A stretch of DNA of 42,097 bases from Rhodoferax sp. OV413. Its GTDB lineage: Bacteria; Pseudomonadota; Gammaproteobacteria; Pseudomonadales; Pseudohongiellaceae. The notes beneath the pieces are model-generated. The model made no database searches, was not told where the DNA came from, and was given only the letters and a program-made list of their open reading frames with translations. The DNA lies in NCBI GenBank assembly GCA_943330915.2, contig CALQJO020000028.1:1-42097 (forward strand), given 5' to 3'. Position numbers and translations under genes: made by a program. Of the stretch, positions 37,389 to 42,097 are shown in pieces (position 1 is the stretch's first letter; the number at the start of each line of letters is the position of its first letter).

Positions 37389-38852
37389 TCAGCTGAATTG
37401 CAAAACCCCGTCATGCAGTGAGTCATGCCGCAACATCGTGCGGTCACTGGCATAATTCTGCGTATTCAGCCACGGCGCCCGATCTCCCTGTTTTGGAAAA
37501 CGATGCATCATGCGCTGCATGTATCCCGCCGAAAAATCATCAATAAAGGGCCGGGCTGGCATGTTCATATCACTGAGGCGCAATTCAGGCGAGCACACTG
37601 TGTTGCCGGTCTTATCCATCTCATTAATCAGGCGACAGAAAAACTCGGCGATCAGATCTGCACGCAATGTCCACGAGGCATTGATGTAGCCAAACGTAAA
37701 TACCATATTGGGCACACCTGAAAACATCAGCCCCTTGTATGACCAGGTGTTTGCAAAATCCAGTGGCTGACCATTTTTGCTGAATTGTGCGCCGCCCAAC
37801 ACCTGCAAGGTCAATCCGGTAGCCGTCACAATAATATCCGCCTCAATCAACTGGCCACTGACCAGTTCAATGCCTTGCGCGTTAAAGCCCTTGATATGGT
37901 CAGTCACCATCACCGTTTTGCCGGCTCTGATGGATTTAAACAGATCCGCATTGGGCACCAGACACAGGCGCTGATCCCAAGGGTTATAGCGCGGGGTAAA
38001 GTGTTTCTCAACATCATAGTCATCCCCAAGCTCTTTGCGCACCATGCTCAGCAATTGACGCTTGAGTTTCTCGGGTTGCTTGCGCGAGCGGCGATAAACA
38101 AACTGACTGAGCGCCACATTTTTCCAGCGCGTGATGGCGTATGCCCAAGACTCAGGCAGAAATTTGCGCAGCGTATTGGCAATCGCATCACGATCAGGAC
38201 GTGACACAACATAGGTTGGCGAGCGCTGCACCACGGTTACTTGGGCCGCAGTTTGCGCCATGGAAGGTGCCAGCGTCATGGCCGTTGCACCAGAGCCTAT
38301 GATCGCTACCTTTTTGCCGCGATAGTCCAGATCGTCCGGCCAATGCTGCGGATGCACCACCGGGCCTTTAAACTGATCCCGACCGTCAAAGTCAGGTGTG
38401 TAGGCATCACCATAGCTGTAATAGCCTGAGCACATCAGCAACATGCGACAAGTGAGTACCTGCTCCCCCTGCGCAGTCCTGACCGTTAATGTCCAGCATG
38501 CGCTTTCATCAGACCAGTTCGCGGCCAGCAATTGATGCCCAAAGCGGATATGCGGCGTGATGTCATGCTCGCGGGCAGTTTCCTGGACATACGACAGAAT
38601 AGACGGGCCGTCCGCGATGGCTTTGGCCGCGGTCCAGGGTTTGAAGTTATACCCGAGCGTGTGCATATCACTGTCTGAACGTATGCCCGGGTAACGGAAC
38701 AGATCCCAGGTGCCACCCATGGCCGATCGCGCCTCCAGAATCAGATAAGACTTTCCCGGACAATGCCGCTGCAAATGGACAGCAGCGCCGATGCCGGATA
38801 GCCCGGCCCCAATAATAATTACGTCCGGCGTATCGCCTTGTGCTGATGTCAT
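37389..38852 (-). CDS. Flavin-containing monooxygenase (Baeyer-Villiger type)
   Basis: A 487-residue FAD/NADPH enzyme of the class B flavoprotein monooxygenases. The first Rossmann motif GxGxxG is at residues 15-20 ('IIGAGLSGIGAA'), the second is 'IIGSGATAMTLAP', and between them stands the type I Baeyer-Villiger fingerprint FxGxxxHxxxWP (F161 to P172, 'FKGPVVHPQHWP'). 'GGTWDLFRYPGIRSDSDMH' is also typical. It may oxidise ketones or other lipophilic substrates; none can be named. The start at 38852 has GGGGACATA directly before it and begins just before the FAD motif; the frame is open to 38981 without similarity. It is divergent from the PQQ dehydrogenase. Confidence 0.92.
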   Translation of the reverse strand: MTSAQGDTPDVIIIGAGLSGIGAAVHLQRHCPGKSYLILEARSAMGGTWDLFRYPGIRSDSDMHTLGYNFKPWTAAKAIADGPSILSYVQETAREHDITPHIRFGHQLLAANWSDESACWTLTVRTAQGEQVLTCRMLLMCSGYYSYGDAYTPDFDGRDQFKGPVVHPQHWPDDLDYRGKKVAIIGSGATAMTLAPSMAQTAAQVTVVQRSPTYVVSRPDRDAIANTLRKFLPESWAYAITRWKNVALSQFVYRRSRKQPEKLKRQLLSMVRKELGDDYDVEKHFTPRYNPWDQRLCLVPNADLFKSIRAGKTVMVTDHIKGFNAQGIELVSGQLIEADIIVTATGLTLQVLGGAQFSKNGQPLDFANTWSYKGLMFSGVPNMVFTFGYINASWTLRADLIAEFFCRLINEMDKTGNTVCSPELRLSDMNMPARPFIDDFSAGYMQRMMHRFPKQGDRAPWLNTQNYASDRTMLRHDSLHDGVLQFS

Positions 38853-39113
38853 TATGTCCCCGCGTAGATAGAGTTGGTCTGTCGAGATTGTGCGCGAGTA
38901 ATCACAAATAGTGAACAGGCACGAAAAAAGGCCGGCTGTCGGGCCAAAAAACACTGGCTCGGCCGCCGGCGCGAGGCTCATATCAGACTTAGCACATACT
39001 GTAACAATTCAAGCTTGCAGCCTGCGGCGATCAGGCATAATCTTCGGCTCAGGGAATGGCGCCAGCACGGCAGCAATTCCCCGGCCAAACAAAAAAACCA
39101 GGAGCCAAGAATA

Positions 39114-41138
39114 ATGAAAACAAAACAACATGCCGGCGCTGGCATGTCGGTCCGCGCACGCAGACTGGCAGCTTTGCTGGCCATCGGGATAGGCCTCAGC
39201 ACTCAGAGCCATGCACAGCAGGAAACTGTTGAATGGGTCACTCTGGGCGGTGATCACGCCCACACCCGCTACACCCCTGCCACACAAATCAATGCTGATA
39301 ACTTCACACAACTGGAAACCGCCTGGGTCTGGAACGGTGCCAGCTTTAACGCCAGCAGCGGCCGCTCTACGCCCAGTTATGTCAACGGCAAACTGTACAC
39401 CGTAGCCGGTGACCGTCGTCACGTCATTGCACTGGATCCTGAGACCGGCGAAACCATCTGGTCTTACCGCGAACCGCACACCTTCCGTTACGAATACTCC
39501 ATGCGTAAAGACTACGGCAAGGGCGTGGCGTATGGCGAAGTCGACGGCAAAGGCGTCATTTACATCATCAGCCCGGCATTTTTCCTGACAGCACTTGATG
39601 CCGATACCGGCGCACCTCTGGAAGGTTTTGGAGGCCCGGTTGGCGTAGAAGGTTTCCCGGAAACCGGCGTAGTGGATATGCAGCGGTTGATTGCTGAATA
39701 CATGGGTTACGATTTTGATCCCTACTACGGTATCCCGCTGGATGAAGGTTACATCACCGCGTCGTCGCCACCGATTTTTGTGAACGGCACCGTAGTGGTC
39801 GGCAACTCTGCCGAGCAGGGTTACAACCAGACGCGGATTGAAAACATCCCCGGCGACATTCTTGCTTTTGACGGCAAGACCGGTGAGTTCAAATGGAAGT
39901 TCAACGTGATCCCGGAAGCAGGCGAGTTCGGTATCGAAACCTGGGAAGGCATCCCCAACCCGCGTGAACTGACCGGCGAAGTATCTCCCTGGGCTCCGCT
40001 GTCAGCTGACATTGAAAACAACATTGTGTATGCGGTGACCAACCCGCCGACCATTGACTACTACGGTGGCCATGCCCCCGGTGACAACCTGTTCGGGACC
40101 AGCATCATCGCCATGAATGCCAGTACCGGTGAGCGCGTCTGGCACTACCAACTGGTGCGTCACGATGTCTGGAACTACGATACACCAACCGCCCCGGTGC
40201 TAATGGATGTCACCATCAACGGCGAAAAAATCCCTGCCGTGGCACAAGCCACCAAACAGGCGTTTGTGTATGCCTTCAACCGCCTGACCGGAGAACCGTT
40301 GTGGCCGTTTGAAGACCGTGCGGTCCCGCAGTCGCGTATCCCTGGTGAGAAACTGGCTGCAACCCAGCCATTCCCGACCAAACCTGCACCGTTTGATATG
40401 CAGGGCCTGACACACGATGATCTGATCGACTTCACGCCGGAACTGCGTGCAGCCGCGATTGAAGCCATCGCCGATTATGAGATCGGGCCGTTGTTCAACC
40501 CGCCTCTGCATCGCGACAACGATATCGGCAAAATTGCTGCACTGTGGTGTCCGGGTGATGGCGGCGGGGCGAACATTCCGGGGCCTGCTGTCGCAGATCC
40601 GGTCAATGGCATCCTGTACGTTACGTCACGTTCTGCCTGTTCATCACGCATGGTTGCACCGTCAGCTGAGCGCGATTCCATGATCGAACTGCCCACAGGC
40701 GTAACGTTCTCTGAATATGCCTCATTGCGCGCGATGGCTGTGCGTGGACCACAAGGCCTGCCCTTGTACAAGCCGCCCTACAGCCGCATCACAGCGATTG
40801 ATATGAACACCGGTGAACACCTGTGGATGATTCCCGTGGGCGATACACCGGATCGTATCCGCAATCACCCTGCGCTTGCTGGCATTGACATCGGCCAGAC
40901 CGGCACAGGTGCACTGGCACCAATGACCGTCACGCCAAACATGTTGCTGTACGCGGGCACAGCCGGTGACGAGACGCCTTACCTGTTTGCGGTAGACAAA
41001 ATGACCGGCCGTGAAATCGGTCGTGTCCAGGTACCTGCAGACAGCGGTTTTGGTATGTCCAGTTATGTGCACAAGGGCAAGCAGTATGTGATGCTGCAGA
41101 CCGGCCCAACCTTGACTGCGGTGGCTTTGCCGGATTGA
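39114..41138 (+). CDS. PQQ-dependent dehydrogenase (periplasmic quinoprotein)
   Basis: A 674-residue exported enzyme. The signal peptide contains 'RARRLAALLAIGIGLSTQSHA' in shortened form (cleavage after 'SHA'). The mature part is an eight-bladed beta-propeller with repeated tryptophan-docking motifs such as 'DPETGETIWSYR', 'DGKTGEFKWKF', 'NASTGERVWHY', 'NRLTGEPLWPF' and 'DMNTGEHLWMIPVG', and an N-terminal 'WVTLGGDHAHTRYTP'. PQQ would be held in the centre. There is no CxxCH, so electrons must leave through a separate carrier; a cytochrome c gene follows. The substrate (alcohol, sugar or other polyol) is unknown. AGGAG 11 bases upstream supports the ATG at 39114. A terminator follows. Confidence 0.92.
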   Translation: MKTKQHAGAGMSVRARRLAALLAIGIGLSTQSHAQQETVEWVTLGGDHAHTRYTPATQINADNFTQLETAWVWNGASFNASSGRSTPSYVNGKLYTVAGDRRHVIALDPETGETIWSYREPHTFRYEYSMRKDYGKGVAYGEVDGKGVIYIISPAFFLTALDADTGAPLEGFGGPVGVEGFPETGVVDMQRLIAEYMGYDFDPYYGIPLDEGYITASSPPIFVNGTVVVGNSAEQGYNQTRIENIPGDILAFDGKTGEFKWKFNVIPEAGEFGIETWEGIPNPRELTGEVSPWAPLSADIENNIVYAVTNPPTIDYYGGHAPGDNLFGTSIIAMNASTGERVWHYQLVRHDVWNYDTPTAPVLMDVTINGEKIPAVAQATKQAFVYAFNRLTGEPLWPFEDRAVPQSRIPGEKLAATQPFPTKPAPFDMQGLTHDDLIDFTPELRAAAIEAIADYEIGPLFNPPLHRDNDIGKIAALWCPGDGGGANIPGPAVADPVNGILYVTSRSACSSRMVAPSAERDSMIELPTGVTFSEYASLRAMAVRGPQGLPLYKPPYSRITAIDMNTGEHLWMIPVGDTPDRIRNHPALAGIDIGQTGTGALAPMTVTPNMLLYAGTAGDETPYLFAVDKMTGREIGRVQVPADSGFGMSSYVHKGKQYVMLQTGPTLTAVALPD

Positions 41139-41172
41139 TCCGCGGCTTGACACAATAACTGTCTGTAACAAG

Positions 41173-41207
41173 ACGGGCATTCCTGAAGCGGAATGCCCGT
41201 TTTTTTT
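41173..41207 (+). terminator. Intrinsic terminator after the PQQ dehydrogenase
   Basis: A perfect 11-bp stem, ACGGGCATTCC (41173-41183) with its complement at 41190-41200, encloses the loop TGAAGC and is followed by a run of eight T (41200-41207). It lies 35 bp after the dehydrogenase stop and about 100 bp before the cytochrome c gene, so the latter may have its own promoter or depend on read-through. Confidence 0.93.
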
Positions 41208-41308
41208 GGCTCTCTTCTGACCCGGCTTTGCCCGCTCCGATTTCAGTCTTGTCACCAGGTTTTGCTGTGCTAGCATCAGCGTCAATCGGATATGGGAGAC
41301 CTCGGGTG

Positions 41309-42097
41309 ATGCCACGAAATCTGTTGGGATTATTGATTGCTGCGGCCGCGATGGTAACGGTGTGGCTGTTTGCCCCGGTATTGATGCCGCCCGCAATCCC
41401 TGAATACACGTATGCACAGGATGAGCAGACACTGCAGCGCGGGCGCTACCTGATCAACGCCGGCGGTTGTATCAGTTGTCATGAAGGAGAAGCCGGCGGC
41501 CTCAGTGGCGGCATGGCTATTGAATCACCCTTTGGCGTGTTTTATGCGTCAAACATTACACCTGACGCGGATACCGGGACAGGCGGCTGGAGTGCAACGG
41601 ATTATGTGCGCGCCATCAAACACGGGCGCAACCCGCAGGGCAGTTTTTATTTTCCGGCCTTCCCTTATCGCTCTTATGCCGCCGTGACCGATGAGGATGC
41701 GCTGGCCATTGCATCATGGCTGAATGCGCAACCTGCTATTGCCAATGCGGTTCCGGAACACAACATCCCTGGCTGGATAGGCCGCTGGCAACTCGCGCCG
41801 TGGAACACGCTGGCCAATCTGAATATGCCCGAACCAGCCATAAATGCTGATGCACAAATTGAACGTGGTGCCTACCTGTCGCGCAATCTGGGTCACTGTG
41901 GTGAGTGCCATACACCTCGCAATGCACTGGGCATCAGTGATTATGCCAATGAGTTTGCTGGCGGAGACATGCCCGATGGTCATGTGCCGGCGATAAACGC
42001 CGCTGCCCTGACTGCTTGGAGCAAGGACGATGTGGCGCTGTTTCTGTTTCTGGGTCTGTTGCCGGACGGCGAATATGTTGGTGGCAAAATGGAGCCG
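41309..42097 (+). CDS. Membrane-anchored c-type cytochrome, 5' part (runs off the window)
   Basis: An open frame of 263 codons with no stop before the window end. An uncleaved signal/anchor ('GLLIAAAAMVTVWLFAPVLM', residues 6-25) precedes two cytochrome c domains with haem motifs CISCH (C54, C57, H58) and CGECH (C197, C200, H201). Blocks such as 'RGRYLINAGGC', 'SNITPDADTGTGGWS' and 'RGAYLSRNLGHCGECHTPRN' match the cytochrome subunit of alcohol or gluconate dehydrogenases, which usually have three haems, so a third motif may lie beyond 42097. It most likely accepts electrons from the preceding PQQ dehydrogenase. GGGAG about 10 bases before supports the ATG. Confidence 0.88.
   Translation, partial: MPRNLLGLLIAAAAMVTVWLFAPVLMPPAIPEYTYAQDEQTLQRGRYLINAGGCISCHEGEAGGLSGGMAIESPFGVFYASNITPDADTGTGGWSATDYVRAIKHGRNPQGSFYFPAFPYRSYAAVTDEDALAIASWLNAQPAIANAVPEHNIPGWIGRWQLAPWNTLANLNMPEPAINADAQIERGAYLSRNLGHCGECHTPRNALGISDYANEFAGGDMPDGHVPAINAAALTAWSKDDVALFLFLGLLPDGEYVGGKMEP

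Overview
The window is ordinary chromosomal DNA of a Gram-negative, aerobic, probably marine gammaproteobacterium. The evidence for this is LPS/Kdo genes (waaA, kdkA), a TolC-type outer-membrane channel, DUF2868/DUF3482 and DUF2889 proteins, a two-component pair of the 'proteobacterial dedicated sortase' type, and a PQQ-dependent dehydrogenase followed by a cytochrome c. Genes are densely packed on both strands. I see no rRNA, tRNA, CRISPR array, IS element or phage gene. Genus cannot be fixed from the sequence alone.

Layout. 1-1127 (+): 3' part of a conserved hypothetical protein, then a DUF2889 protein. 1108-4094 (-): sensor kinase and response regulator (PdsS/PdsR type). 4339-6322 (+): a glutathione S-transferase and a membrane diguanylate cyclase, separated by a four-copy 13-bp tandem repeat. 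6363-9403 (-): DAHP synthase and ThiC. 9775-11127 (+): TolC-family channel, ending in a perfect 19-bp inverted repeat. 11182-18478 (-): a long run with hemH, a small membrane protein, a haem-binding DUF3365 lipoprotein, metY, a VIT/CCC1-like membrane protein, a DUF486 protein, a DUF3482 GTPase and its coupled DUF2868 membrane partner. 18505-18883: a gene graveyard with a decayed PRPP-synthetase fragment and an FNR/Anr-like palindrome. 18971-24418: lipocalin-like protein (-), tesB (+), dinB (-), pepQ (+), waaA (-). 24574-27730 (+): corA, an FAD oxidoreductase and an aldo/keto reductase linked by start/stop overlaps. 27790-32747 (-): amtB, glnK with a good sigma-54 promoter candidate, an AI-2E family permease and sppA. 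32813-33079: a broken, truncated wrbA. 33044-33991 (-): transaldolase. 34187-37365: secreted alpha/beta hydrolase (+), putative glycosyltransferase (-), kdkA (+). 37389-42097: flavin monooxygenase (-), PQQ dehydrogenase (+) and a cytochrome c (+) that runs off the window.

Functional themes are LPS inner core (WaaA plus KdkA), nitrogen sensing and ammonium uptake (GlnK/AmtB under a likely RpoN promoter), cofactor and amino-acid synthesis (ThiC, DAHP synthase, MetY, HemH), signalling (PdsS/PdsR, GGDEF protein) and periplasmic oxidation feeding electrons to cytochrome c.

I found no convincing new multi-gene defence or mobile system. The most informative non-routine observations are the two gene remnants (prs, wrbA), the sigma-54 promoter of glnK, the 19-bp palindrome after tolC, the 13-bp tandem repeat, the Gly/Asp-rich tail of the response regulator, and the translationally coupled corA-oxidoreductase-reductase operon.
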